Assembly: GCF_000003815.2 (NCBI RefSeq)
Contig: NC_049985.1
Coordinates: 24,390,981 to 24,454,980 of the forward strand
Length of the DNA stretch: 64,000 nt
DNA from: Branchiostoma floridae
Lineage: Eukaryota; Chordata; Leptocardii; Amphioxiformes; Branchiostomatidae
Reading direction: 5' to 3'
The notes beneath the pieces were generated by a model. That model ran no database searches, was not told where the DNA came from, and saw nothing but the letters and a program-made list of their open reading frames with translations. This document shows, one piece after another, positions 12,401 to 21,351 of the stretch. Made by a program: the position numbers and the translations under genes. Every line of letters starts with the position of its first letter. Position 1 is the stretch's first letter.

Positions 12401-14201
12401 TTACTCAGGTGAAAATGAGTACCTAGCTTCAGCTAGGGCCGTCCCTCGGATAGGACGTTAAATGGAGGTCCTGTGTATGGGGAGAGTCACACCCCATGCA
12501 CGTTAAAGAACCCCCACACGTGCGATGGTGCCATGTGAGATGGAGCAAACCCTTCTGTCTGGAGTTGGTGATTCACTTCAAATCACAGGGATAGAGGTCT
12601 GGCAAACCTCCATACCGTATCAGCCACATGGTGATTTACATCATTCACCGGGACGGGAGACCTGGTGCATCCCTGTCTTTCTATTCAAAAAGAAGAAAGA
12701 GTATGCCACCCCGTAAGGGGCAGTATAACCCCAACGGTGCTGTAATACACCGTATGACTATGACTGACTGACTGAATGCATTGTTCAATGTCAGGATACT
12801 TTTAGGCATTGTCCACAGTCCACAGAAGGATAGGTTATGAATGTGTGTGCATTGCTAGTCTCCTTTAATCTGGACCAAGCTACTTTTCTATGATCCTGTC
12901 TAACAGTGACCAGTGCAGTTCCATCTCACTGGGATCCCCAACCAAATGACCGCAAGTCCGGGAAGCCAATACTATGCCACCTGGTAAAGTTAAAGTCATC
13001 TTCTGGTGAGTACAAGACTGTGAGCGGCAAGTTTGGACTGGGGAACATCGTGAGTATCGAGAGGGTGCAGAACCCAACACTGTGGAGCCAGTACTGTGCA
13101 CAGAAGCAGAAAATCAGCCTCAAGAACCCTGGAAAGTAAGGCAGCATTTTTGTGCTGTTGTCACTTTTTATTCACTCATACTGCAACATCATGTGAAACA
13201 CACACATACATTGTTACTAAGTTTTCTAGCATTTAGCAAATACAAAGGGACTGTAACAGCAAAAAATGTTTGTGATAAACTTCATAGTTCAAAGCAGGGG
13301 ATGTACATATACAATGTCATGTGAACTGTTTATGACTTAAATTTACCCTGGTACTTTCTTCTATTCTTTACAATTTGATTGAGAAATAATTCTGTATTGA
13401 CAATTTGTTAATCAAAACATGCTTGAGATTTCATAATCTTTTGTCCAGAAATATAGAGCAGGATCTGTGGCACGGGTCTTCAGCTGATTCCTGTGTCAAG
13501 ATTTACCACAATGGTTTCAACAGGAGCTATGCTGGAGTCCATGGTATATACATTTTTTTCGTTTGAATGTCATAGAAATTTAGTACCATAAATCAAACAC
13601 AATATTAGCAATTCCTTCATAGGAGCCCAATAAGGTGCGAGAGCAGTGAATGAAATAACTTTACTCATATTAAATCTATTCAGGTTACTCATATTAGTAA
13701 CATGTATCCTGTCATTCCAGTGTAAGAAAGCAATTGATGAACCTTTTTTTCCACAGCTGGAAATCCTCAACAATTATGCTAATTTTTTCAGGTTTCTTCA
13801 TATGCAACAAAATCGTTTTTTCAACTGAAGAACAGCAAAAATTGGAGTAGTCCAACTCTCTTGTACCACAGCCAGATCATGCTGATTTAAAGGCATAACA
13901 GACCTCCCTACCTTGGTTCCCTACAGGTGTGGCTATTGGCAAAGGGACCTACTTTGCTGTGAATGCCTCCTACTCTGCACAGGGTTCTTATTCCAGTCCT
14001 GATGGCAGTGGACACAAAAGAATGTTCCTGGCCAAGGTGCTGACTGGACTATCCACACCCGGTAACTCCAGCATGATCGTTCCCCCTCCAAGGCCAGGGG
14101 GAGGCCCGCTGGACACGTATGACTCCACCAGTGGTGGTGGCATTTTCTGTGTGTTTCATGATGCTCAGGCATATCCTGAATATCTAATCACGTTTACTTG
14201 A
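491..14201 (+). CDS. PARP14: PARP14-like macro-domain mono-ADP-ribosyltransferase, 20 exons, 5'-incomplete
   Basis: Exons: 491-669, 1211-1352, 1966-2106, 2366-2467, 2923-3079, 3786-3963, 4540-4638, 5120-5239, 6281-6457, 6907-7006, 7405-7548, 8134-8253, 8819-8959, 9611-9829, 10616-10906, 11555-11699, 11967-12172, 12907-13135, 13449-13543, 13927-14201. All introns are GT-AG and the phases chain without a break for about 1086 codons, which strongly supports the model. Macro 1 (exons 2-5) has [20 protein letters not shown] and IAIPAISSG. Macro 2 (exons 6-10) has [20 protein letters not shown] and ISFPAMGTG. Macro 3 (exons 11-14) has [16 protein letters not shown] and [12 protein letters not shown]-like region follows (exons 15-16), then WWE (WCYEQPDG, exons 16-17) and the catalytic domain (exons 18-20). 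The catalytic domain shows LWHGS, GTYFAV and PEYLITF, which is the H-Y-L triad known from the PARP14 subfamily. Transfer of single ADP-ribose units and macro-domain ADP-ribose binding or removal are therefore expected. Exon 1 adds an alanine/proline-rich linker (APAAPAAP). The start codon is not in the window. Confidence 0.9.
1088..1186. repeat. Degenerate 16-18-bp minisatellite in PARP14-like intron
   Basis: Five or so imperfect units built around an 'aacatagggNtgtc' core (for example ending ggtttgtc, gggtgtc, gggttgtc, gggatgtc, gggctgtc). The tract lies just before the acceptor of the 1211 exon. No coding potential is visible. Confidence 0.5.
3261..3475. mobile_element. Palindromic MITE with TA target duplication, PARP14-like intron
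   Basis: A 215-bp element that is an imperfect palindrome over nearly its whole length. It begins acgctagtt and ends with the complement aactagcgt-type sequence; the outer 31 bp match the other end with about 2 mismatches and both arms contain ttattcgcggggtaacc. TA dinucleotides flank both ends (3259-3260 and 3476-3477), as expected for Tc1/mariner-like mobilised non-autonomous elements. Family name not assigned. Confidence 0.8.
3966..4256. repeat. 290-bp imperfect inverted repeat directly after a PARP14-like exon
   Basis: Left arm about 3966-4054 and right arm about 4167-4256 are reverse complements with scattered mismatches; shared blocks include ccagacagg, tttcgctg and gaactaag. The loop of about 112 bp contains a 13-G run near 4148-4160. 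The left arm starts two bases after the splice donor of the 3786-3963 exon, so the pre-mRNA would carry a large hairpin right at the donor site. Confidence 0.75.
5431..5591 (+). repeat. tRNA-like repeat, copy 1
   Basis: Contains a Leu/Ser-type A box (tggccgagcggt) and a perfect B box (ggttcgaacccc) 33 bases further on, at 5451-5522, followed by a T run. The possible acceptor arms pair in 6 of 7 positions, but the T stem is poor (3 of 5), so a decayed tRNA or tRNA-derived SINE head is more likely than a working tRNA. The same 160-bp block recurs at 5662-5823. Confidence 0.6.
5662..5823 (+). repeat. tRNA-like repeat, copy 2
   Basis: Near-identical direct repeat of the block 231 bp upstream, including the tRNA-like part (5682-5753), its T run and the shared tail ending in gaccaattcagt. 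Both copies have identical A and B boxes. A GGAT microsatellite starts immediately after this copy. Confidence 0.6.
5824..5931. repeat. GGAT tetranucleotide microsatellite
   Basis: About 25 tandem ggat units interrupted twice by 'gtggat'. It reads as an open frame of repeated W-M-D-G on one strand and H-P-S-I on the other; this is a by-product of the repeat and not a gene. Confidence 0.9.
6511..6843 (+). mobile_element. 5'-truncated SINE-like element in PARP14-like intron
   Basis: Shares about 300 bp with the elements at 12292 and 45512 (common blocks gttaaagaacccccacac, gtatcagccacatggtga and taaggggcggtataaccc). It ends in a short ATG-type repeat tail. The 7-bp sequence acattta flanks it at 6504-6510 and 6844-6850. 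The head is missing compared with the 12292 copy. Confidence 0.7.
7549..8133. other. PARP14-like intron, nothing recognised
   Basis: Between the donor at 7549 and the acceptor at 8132-8133. No repeat, RNA gene or further exon was identified. The introns at 1353-1965, 8254-8818, 8960-9610, 9830-10615 and 10907-11554 are likewise without a recognised feature, apart from a 19-bp direct repeat at 8439-8457 and 8744-8762. Confidence 0.5.
11741..11779. repeat. Telomere-like CCCTAA tract in intron
   Basis: Six imperfect ccctaa or cctaaccc units in about 39 bp, in the short intron before the WWE exon. The unit matches the metazoan telomere hexamer (TTAGGG on the other strand). It looks like a small interstitial telomeric tract. 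Confidence 0.7.
12292..12774 (+). mobile_element. Full-length SINE-like element with 11-bp target duplication
   Basis: A 483-bp insertion in a PARP14-like intron, flanked by perfect copies of aatgcattgtt at 12281-12291 and 12775-12785. The head carries a tRNA-type A box (gtggcgcagcgg) and a nearby gttcgaatc B-box-like motif. The body is shared with the copies at 6511 and 45512, and the tail is a short tgac repeat. A tRNA-headed head, a simple-repeat tail and variable target duplications are classical SINE marks. The small ORF inside is not a gene. Confidence 0.85.
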
Positions 14202-15059
14202 GTTACCAACTTGAAGATAAAACTGAATTTAGTACTTAGAATGGCTTTAATTGTATCATGTTAGAGAAGATCCCAGAAGATTAAGCCAAAGAAAATGTGT
14301 CTTAAATCCCTGATATGATAACATATTAGCATCATATCCAAAAAAATTAAGTCAAAGATATTCTTCTTAAATTCCTGACATGGTAAAATAAGGACAATAT
14401 GCTGTGATAATGAACTGTGCAAAGGTTCTGTATATGTTAAAAGGTGTAAAAAAAAATTAATATTTCTCTGGCAGTGATATTTTAGATTTACAGAATATCG
14501 AATGGAATTTTTACAAGGATATTTTATCATGGTTGTGAAATTATGAGATAATATGAATGATAATCAGTAAGACAATCTTTGATGTTTGTAAATTTGCAGA
14601 ATAAGATTTTATCATAAATTGTATATTTGCCTTAGAATTTGTGTAAATGTTAAGTGAAGGAATTGATAAAAAGACATAAAATGTCACAACAATTTTAACC
14701 CGAATAACGGCTTGAAAACAAGCAAATTTTACCTACTGCTTGTTAAGTACATTATTGGATATTTGATAGTTGAATAACGCATGCACCAGCTAAGCTATGC
14801 CAATTTTAAGGACATGCTTCACTAAACCTGTCCCAAAAACAATCTTAACTGGCAGGACATTCATACACGCAACAGTCAGTACCTGGACAGTGTGGACTGG
14901 GACTTCACTAAAAGCCTCTTCTAGGCTTTCAATAGTCGCAAGCACCTTCTGTGCAATATGCAAGTTAGAACACTTGCCAGCTGTAAAACAGCCATTTAAT
15001 TTGAATACGGTGTAGATCTTTGTAGCCTATTTTAGATAATGTCTTAAGTTGCGACTATT
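14202..15059. other. PARP14-like 3' flank or UTR, unique sequence
   Basis: AT-rich sequence following the PARP stop codon. I see no exon, RNA gene or repeat shared with the rest of the window. Similarity to the RTK spacers begins only around 15060, so this is the boundary between the two regions. A candidate AATAAA at 15163 already lies in spacer-like DNA. Confidence 0.5.
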
Positions 15060-15857
15060 GTTCACCACAGCATGTTATTGGAAAATTACCAGAGATACAG
15101 AATGCAGAGTTATATATTAACCAGTCTTATAATGCAGTTTTCTTGACATCTCATCAAACACTAATAAATCAACATCGTAAAGCATATCCTTTGTAAAACT
15201 TATTGAATCAACCATGTGCTGCCTTGTACACTGTATGTCATTCGTCTTCAGCAATTAAACTTTTTCGAATATGTGTGGTATTTGTCTGCATTTTTGTCAG
15301 ATGACGCCTTATCATATTTCACCATACACGGCAATGCAATTGTACAGAGAGATCTGCGCCTATTAGTGCAATGTGATCAGTGAAAATTATTACGTTATAT
15401 TGAACCATTTTTTTCTGCCTGATACATGGCCCAATGCATTTTGAGAAGTACAAACAGCTGCAGCGTCATTTGAAGTTCCGTTTAGACTCTTCTGAACCAT
15501 GACGACTGCTTTCGGGGCTATAGAGACTTATATTCACATTTTACTTACATTTGGCATACTACAGCAAAGGATATATGTATATTTGACCTCCTTGGTACAA
15601 CGAAGCACACGTATTCAACAACTGCTATAGCTGTTTTTCTGTGCCAGTATGCAAAACTACGCTCCAACAAAACTTGGGGACCTGAAAGGCTTGCGCATTA
15701 GACGTTAGTCGTTGCAGAAATGTAGTTGACCACACACGCCGTGTGCAACACATAGCTGCAGTCATGCACCTGAATAGAAAAGAGGAACATAAGGTTCAAA
15801 GGTTGAACTTAAAAGAGGAAATGAACAAGATCTGTTTATCCAGATGCCTACGGAGCT

Positions 15858-15990
15858 ATGTTCATCATGAAGACAAACAGTGTGCTCTTCGTCGTCATCG
15901 TCTTCTCGTTTTTTCCAACTGGACATACAAAGTGGTGCAGAGCTAGAGTCGGCCAAGCTTTCGATACCAGACAATGCCGACATGTCGTAA
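15858..15990 (+). pseudogene. Partial RTK leader copy, upstream of gene A (first)
   Basis: Starts with ATG and encodes MFIMKTNSVLFVVIV, clearly the family signal peptide. The frame is lost soon after (a gtggtgcag block replaces gaggtgcac). The following bases still resemble 'cggccaag...atgccgacat' of the real gene. Only about the first 45 codons are represented. Confidence 0.75.
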
Positions 15991-16203
15991 GTTGTCGCAT
16001 GTCGTAACTCTATTACATCATGTGCGTTTTCGTAAAGAATGGGGAAGTGGACTGACCACACATAACGCGTGCGGTGTCCACTTTCTACGTGTCCACGTAA
16101 CAAAATTCACCCGTCTTTGTCCAAAAAGAGGAACCAAAAGTCCAAAGGTAGGGTTAGAAAGAGGAAATATGGATGATCTCTTATTCCCGGCTCATGTGAA
16201 GCT

Positions 16204-16386
16204 ATGTTCAACATGAAGACAAACACTGTGCTCTTCGTCACCAAGATTCGTTTTCTCTTTCTTTCCAACTGGACGTACGGAGAAGTGTTAAGTGCACCTG
16301 TCGTCAAAGATCGCAAAAATCCGAGTTGCGTATGTTGTTCTCTCTGTATCAAGAACGTTTACGTAAAGAAGGAGGAAAGGGATTGA
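16204..16386 (+). pseudogene. Partial RTK leader copy, upstream of gene A (second)
   Basis: A 60-codon ORF starting MFNMKTNTVLFV and keeping LSNWTYGEV, then diverging after a small insertion and ending at a stop in the stretch 'gtaaagaaggaggaaaggga'. It is a second decayed copy of the gene's 5' end, 327 bp upstream of gene A. It could also act as an upstream ORF if transcription starts before it. Confidence 0.7.
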
Positions 16387-16465
16387 CCACATATAACATC
16401 GCACATTTTTTTCGGCTTCTATACGTAGCTGCTGTCACCCACCACGTCACAAAAGAGGAACAGAA

Positions 16466-16478
16466 AGTTCAAAGGTCA
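16466..16478 (+). promoter_or_regulatory. DR1-type motif upstream of gene A
   Basis: AGTTCA-A-AGGTCA, 53 bp before the ATG. This fits the known HNF4/RXR-type DR1 consensus (RGKYCAAAGKYCA) at every position. Binding is not shown; the site would fall inside the 5' UTR if the upstream TATA-like motif is used. Confidence 0.4.
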
Positions 16479-16530
16479 GACTTAAAAGAGGAAATGGGGA
16501 AGACCTGTTAAGCCAGCCGCTTGTAGAGCT

Positions 16531-19386
16531 ATGTTCAACATGAAGACAAACATTGTGCTCTTCGTCATCGTTCGTCTTCTCGCTCTTTCCAACTTGACGT
16601 GCGGAGAAGTGCACCTGTCGGCCAAGATCGCAGAGAATGCCGACATTGGACAGCAAGTTATCCGCGTTCTACCAACCACACCGGGAGCCAATGAGGAAGT
16701 TCCGTGTGATATCATAGACGGAAACATCCACGGGCGCTTCGGTGTGACTCAGTACTGTGTGATTGTAGTCGTCCGTCCTTTAGACTTTGGTATAAAGCAA
16801 AGGTATAACCTGACTGTAAACGTCCCTGGGACAACCGAGACTCGTTTTGTCGACGTACAAGTCGAGGACGTGGACGGATATCCTCCTATCTACAACGACA
16901 CCTGCGAAATGCCAGTCGTAGCGAAAGACATAACACCCGGGCATGTTGCCTTTAACGCGCCAGTGCGTGCAGAGTACATGGAGAAAAGTGGAGGACTATT
17001 CACTTGGAAAGCTGACACCAAAAATCATCTGCAATCGCGAAGTGAGAAGATATCGATGTATACAAAGGTCTATACTTACTCCGGCAGTGACTGTGTCGCT
17101 GTAGTTCTGTTCGGTGTCTATAATGCGAAAGACGTGAGAGCAGTGACCAGTTTGTGGCTTTTACATGCGTGCTTTAGATGTTTTCATCCACTTGACCCGA
17201 AGCATGTCTTTGAAATACGGATAATCAACGGGAACCATATTCCATGTAACTCTTTAAGTGGTCTAGATTTGGCGCAAACGCACGTCACAAAGTCATATGC
17301 CTGGACCGGATACAAGTTCAAGTGGTTAATTTCTTTTCCACTACAGTCTACAGAAACGCAGCGCTTCATCTGCGAACTTCCCGGAGGGAAAGTTCCTGTG
17401 CACTTAAGCCGAGGTGGAAATGTTTTTGATGAAATATTTGTGACTAGACTGGAAACTAAAATCCAGCCTATCGGGTGTCCGCCAAACAAATACGGTTTGG
17501 CCTGTGAGCAGAACTGCACTTGTGAGAATGACGCCCGCTGCCATGGGTTGAACGGTGCCTGTAAGTGTCAGCCTGGGTGCAAAGGTGTCGTCTGTGACAT
17601 ACCTCACAGTACCGTTGCCATCATCGCGACTCCTAGCGACTCAAGACAGGTTTACATCAAGAGTTCGTTGACATTACACTGCAAGTCTTTCCATCTGGCT
17701 GTTGTGAAGATGGTTTGGACATTTCCTAATGGTACAAGAAGGAGGCTACTTGGCACTCAAGAAGACCAAATCAGGATCGAAAGCATCCAATCCGAACACA
17801 ACGGTACCTACACCTGTACTGGTATTACTGAAGACAAAACGGAAGTTACCGCCTATTACGAGGTACAAGCAGTCACCTGTCCTCCCGGCAAAAGAGGCAA
17901 ATTGTGCGAAGAGGACTGCAACTGTCTACACGGTACCAGCTGTGACCGGTGGGCCGGCTGTGTCTGTCTGCCGGGATGGACAGGAAAACTTTGTGAGACC
18001 AAATGCCCAGACGGCACGTACGGACGGGGCTGCAGCGGTGAGTGTTCATGTCAGAATGGTGCCGTCTGCGATCCTAGCGACGGTCAGTGTAACTGCACCG
18101 AGGGGTGGTATGGCATGCATTGTACCCGTCCATGTTTAAGTGGTCGGTACGGGTGGAGATGTCGGCAGGCCTGTGATTGTAAGAACAACGCCACATGCCA
18201 TCACGTAGATGGGAGCTGCACATGCGCGCCGCCTTGGACAGGACAGCGATGTGACGTCATCAAAGCCGAAACATCTCTGCTACCACTACAGATCTCCATA
18301 CCCCTTTTATTGACGCTGCTTGGTGTCTTGGCAGCATCAGTGGCTCTTTACAAATGGAGGACGTCCACGCAAATGAAACGAGACAAAGACCAAGAGGAGA
18401 CGCAGGTGTTATTCGAACTTCAAAGTATGGAAGAAAACCTCGCACAGAGTCTACAGCCTGGCTGGCTCAAACGGTGGGAGAGGAAGGCAAAAGATCTGAC
18501 TCTGGGTGATCTGATTGGTCAGGGCGCATTTTCGTTCATCCGGAAAGGGCGTTTACGTACCGGGAACGCCGACTTCCCTGTTGTGGCGGTCAAGTCCGTC
18601 CGTTCGACGGACAGACTGTGCTATCGAGCGTTCTATCGTGAAGCAGCAATGCTGGTTGCTTTGGACGAAAACGGCAAAGAACACAACCCTGATGGGCATC
18701 CCAACATTATCAAGCTGTTTGGTGTCATCACCAAGTCCACACCAAAGTGTATTCTCTTGGAATATGCTGCCAAAGGTGATCTCCTGCAACTTTTGAAACA
18801 GCAGAATACAGATAATGTTGCTCGTCTCCTGAGCAGCTTTCTCCGCTACGCAGTCCACACATCACGTGGTCTGAAGGAGCTCCGACGTCTGCGCATCGCT
18901 CACGGTGACGTGGCCGCTCGAAACGTCCTCATCAGTAGAGGCGACGTCGCCAAGCTGTCTGACTTCGGCCTGGCCCATGACGTGTACACCACAACCACGT
19001 ACATCTCCTCAGGTAAGAACGACGCGGAGGAACTCCTCCCTCTAAAGTGGATGGCTCTGGAGTCGCTGGAGACTCGCAAGTTCACGTGTGAGAGCGACAC
19101 GTGGTCGTTCGGCGTGCTGCTGTGGGAGATCGCCGCGTTCGGGGAGGAGCCCGCCTATCAGCACGAGATCCAGCTGAGTTGTCCCAGGTTGGTCGGGATC
19201 CTGAGACAGGGATATCGTCTGCAGAAACCACCCGGATGTCCGGACAGGCTGTATGACGTCATGAAGTCGTGTTGGCAGGAGGACCCGTCAGCCAGACCAG
19301 AGCCTGTAGACCTTGAGCAGAAGCTGACAGACTGTCGTGAAGAAATAGATCCACTGTTCGTCATTGAGAAGGTGACCACACTTTAG
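16531..19386 (+). CDS. RTK gene A: intronless cadherin-like/EGF/Ig receptor tyrosine kinase
   Basis: 951 codons, uninterrupted. The signal peptide is about residues 1-25. A cadherin-like repeat spans about 30-121 (AENADIG, RPLDFG..QRYNLTV, VQVEDVDGYPP). An unrecognised type 1 domain spans about 122-312. An EGF-like module is at 316-355, an Ig-like domain at 360-446 (C384, HNGTYTC), three EGF-like modules at 450-574, and the membrane span at about 586-606. The kinase is at about 656-935: GQGAFS loop 663-668, VAVK K688, helix-C E704, HGDVAARN 791-798, DFG 811-813, KWMALE 839-844, WSFGVLLWE. The tail is only about 15 residues and ends VTTL. The HRD arginine is glycine. EGF module 1 has cysteine (residue 350) where sister genes have tryptophan. 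It is expected at the cell surface as a tyrosine kinase; the ligand is unknown. Kinase motifs recall STYK1 and the EGF block recalls Tie receptors, both from memory only. Confidence 0.92.
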   Translation: MFNMKTNIVLFVIVRLLALSNLTCGEVHLSAKIAENADIGQQVIRVLPTTPGANEEVPCDIIDGNIHGRFGVTQYCVIVVVRPLDFGIKQRYNLTVNVPGTTETRFVDVQVEDVDGYPPIYNDTCEMPVVAKDITPGHVAFNAPVRAEYMEKSGGLFTWKADTKNHLQSRSEKISMYTKVYTYSGSDCVAVVLFGVYNAKDVRAVTSLWLLHACFRCFHPLDPKHVFEIRIINGNHIPCNSLSGLDLAQTHVTKSYAWTGYKFKWLISFPLQSTETQRFICELPGGKVPVHLSRGGNVFDEIFVTRLETKIQPIGCPPNKYGLACEQNCTCENDARCHGLNGACKCQPGCKGVVCDIPHSTVAIIATPSDSRQVYIKSSLTLHCKSFHLAVVKMVWTFPNGTRRRLLGTQEDQIRIESIQSEHNGTYTCTGITEDKTEVTAYYEVQAVTCPPGKRGKLCEEDCNCLHGTSCDRWAGCVCLPGWTGKLCETKCPDGTYGRGCSGECSCQNGAVCDPSDGQCNCTEGWYGMHCTRPCLSGRYGWRCRQACDCKNNATCHHVDGSCTCAPPWTGQRCDVIKAETSLLPLQISIPLLLTLLGVLAASVALYKWRTSTQMKRDKDQEETQVLFELQSMEENLAQSLQPGWLKRWERKAKDLTLGDLIGQGAFSFIRKGRLRTGNADFPVVAVKSVRSTDRLCYRAFYREAAMLVALDENGKEHNPDGHPNIIKLFGVITKSTPKCILLEYAAKGDLLQLLKQQNTDNVARLLSSFLRYAVHTSRGLKELRRLRIAHGDVAARNVLISRGDVAKLSDFGLAHDVYTTTTYISSGKNDAEELLPLKWMALESLETRKFTCESDTWSFGVLLWEIAAFGEEPAYQHEIQLSCPRLVGILRQGYRLQKPPGCPDRLYDVMKSCWQEDPSARPEPVDLEQKLTDCREEIDPLFVIEKVTTL

Positions 19387-20185
19387 AAATAGAGCCAGTT
19401 GTCAGGTAGATATTAATGTGTGGACTCAACTCTAAATCATCACACGACTCTTCATTTTGAATCAAGTATAAGCTATTGTAGGCAGTTGAACCCTAGAAGC
19501 CAATTATAACTATACGTAAACATACTACCTTTATTTATATAAGTTAAGTTCAATATGCGTTTGTTAGAAGAAAAAGATAGCAACTTTTGTCAACAACACA
19601 AGATATACTTGTAGAACACTTGTCAGTGATATAGACTAAAGTTAAAGTTATTCTTTCATAGTTTTTATCTAGTATTATGTGTATATAATGGTGTGTTCGT
19701 TCGTTTGAGTGCAAAGGAACCCACAAATCACTAACATGACAGAGTCAAGATTCGGTCCACCACACTCGTATGGTATTTTACATATGATGCACATACCAGA
19801 GGTTCAATAGATCATGTAGTTTGCTCTTCTGTTATGATATTCTTACAAACCTTTGCCAAAGACAAATAAATAGACAATATGTTTATTAAACCATTTCATC
19901 TTCATACAATGTATGCCACTACTACAACATATTCTATTAAGACAGTCTTGAAAACAGTGTAGCCTATTAGATCCGCTTCAATGGGCAACATTCGGTATTA
20001 CTTTTGGTCTAGATAATGACTTTATTGAGCAAAATTATCCGGTCACTCCTATAAAAGAGCTTCGGTTGTACATACTTCGAGATGTTTTACTACTGCAAGG
20101 ACAAATGCAAAATGCAACAGGTGTTCGAAGGACCCAAACCTTTCTATGATCATGTTTGTGTGTATATCTTTACTATTTACATACT

Positions 20186-20570
20186 ATTCCGCGAACATAT
20201 GTACTCAAACCTCACTCTACATTCCGTTAAAAATTCTTGATTTCATATTATAGATCCCGATTAAGTGACACATTTACTATTGATAACTTATGTACCTGGA
20301 CAACTACCTGCTGATGCTCATTATGCATAGCGACATAGCTTTACCGTTTGATCTCCTATTATTCTGTTATTCCTAATCATTATTGACCTTGTTATTTTGT
20401 CATTATTTTATTGTATGTATTACTTTAGTATTTGATGTCAGGCTTGTCTTACATTTATTGTTTTTATCCTAACTTTGTATATCTTTGGGGGGAGTCGGCT
20501 CGTAGAGGAATTAGATTTCTGTTGCTGGCTCTCCTCAGATTGTACTCAATCTGTAAAGTGGAATAAATAT
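20186..20570. mobile_element. 385-bp insertion in spacer A-B, absent from the sister spacer after gene C
   Basis: The spacer after gene C reads straight through (ttatttacatgct then gtaaaccttac, about 29563-29585), while here about 385 extra bases intervene. The insert ends in aataaatataa. A retroelement 3' end is a guess; no terminal repeats or clear target duplication were found. Confidence 0.55.
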
Positions 20571-21294
20571 AAACCTTACCACAATCAAGATATAAGTAGA
20601 CGGATCGATCGTGATAAATCTTAATCACCAAAAATGGACGATAAAGATATTTCTATTAACTGATAATTTTTCTTTTAGTGTCCTCATCATTATTCCAGAT
20701 AAGGTGACTTAGTTTTGGCTATAACGTTATGTTATACGGTTATTAACACCGGGAAACAAATGCAAAGAAAAAAGCAGACCTATTATCTTCATTCGTAACA
20801 ACAATGTATTGCTGTTTGCTGACACCTCATCAAATACCCTTTATTTAACTTCATAAAGTATATCCTTCGCAACACTTCATGAATAAGCCATGTGTTGCTT
20901 TGTACACATTGCAATTGCAATTATGTTATGAATGTGTCTTACATGTGTTTACTTTAGTGTAAGATGATAATTACATATCATTAGCGTCATGTTTTCATTT
21001 GACATGTAAATTAATTTATACAAAGAGCCCAGTGTCTACTAGTGTACTCGATGCCATCTGTGAAAAGGTGGTGTATGAACTATCTATCTAAACCCAGGTT
21101 CCCTGTCACAGTTCAGGGCTTTAAAAGAAGCGCAAGCAGCACATTGTCTTGTTTATAGTTGCGTTTACTCTGTAATGATTGAACCGTGACTTCTGCTGGC
21201 GGTGGTACAGAGACTTCTGGCCACATTGTCTCTTGCCTGTGGCGTTCCACGCACAAGACGCAGTCACCCGTCTCGTCACAAAAGAGGAACCCAA

Positions 21295-21307
21295 AGTTCA
21301 AGGGTCA
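21295..21307 (+). promoter_or_regulatory. DR1-like motif upstream of gene B
   Basis: AGTTCA-A-GGGTCA, 45 bp before the ATG. It is the same element as before A, C, D and E with one change in the second half-site. No TATA-like motif was found at the usual distance for this gene. Confidence 0.35.
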
Positions 21308-21351
21308 GACACGATAGAGGAAGTAGGGAATAACTGGACGCGTGTGAAGCT

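Larger units (their letters stand above)
15060..16530. other. 5' spacer of RTK array, left edge of the repeat
   Basis: From about 15060 the sequence aligns by eye with the spacers ahead of later genes (shared blocks such as gagatacagaatgcag, ctcatcaaacac and ccatgtgctgc). It contains two partial leader copies (15858 and 16204) before the true start of gene A. The core promoter candidate for A is an atataac at 16391, 140 bp before the ATG. Confidence 0.6.
19387..21351. other. Spacer A-B (A/C-type 3' flank)
   Basis: The first part, 19387 to about 20840, matches the 3' flank of gene C (28735-29830) except for one insertion at 20186-20570. From there to gene B it matches the usual 5' spacer. Candidate AATAAA signals are at 19865 and 20562, the second inside the insertion. 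No leader relic is seen before gene B. Confidence 0.6.

Noticed and set aside
17729-18139. 136-codon ORFs inside the receptor genes (also 22547, 39292, 56369, 60855) and many minus-strand ORFs
   Set aside because: They lie in other frames of the long receptor ORFs and recur only because the receptors are duplicated.
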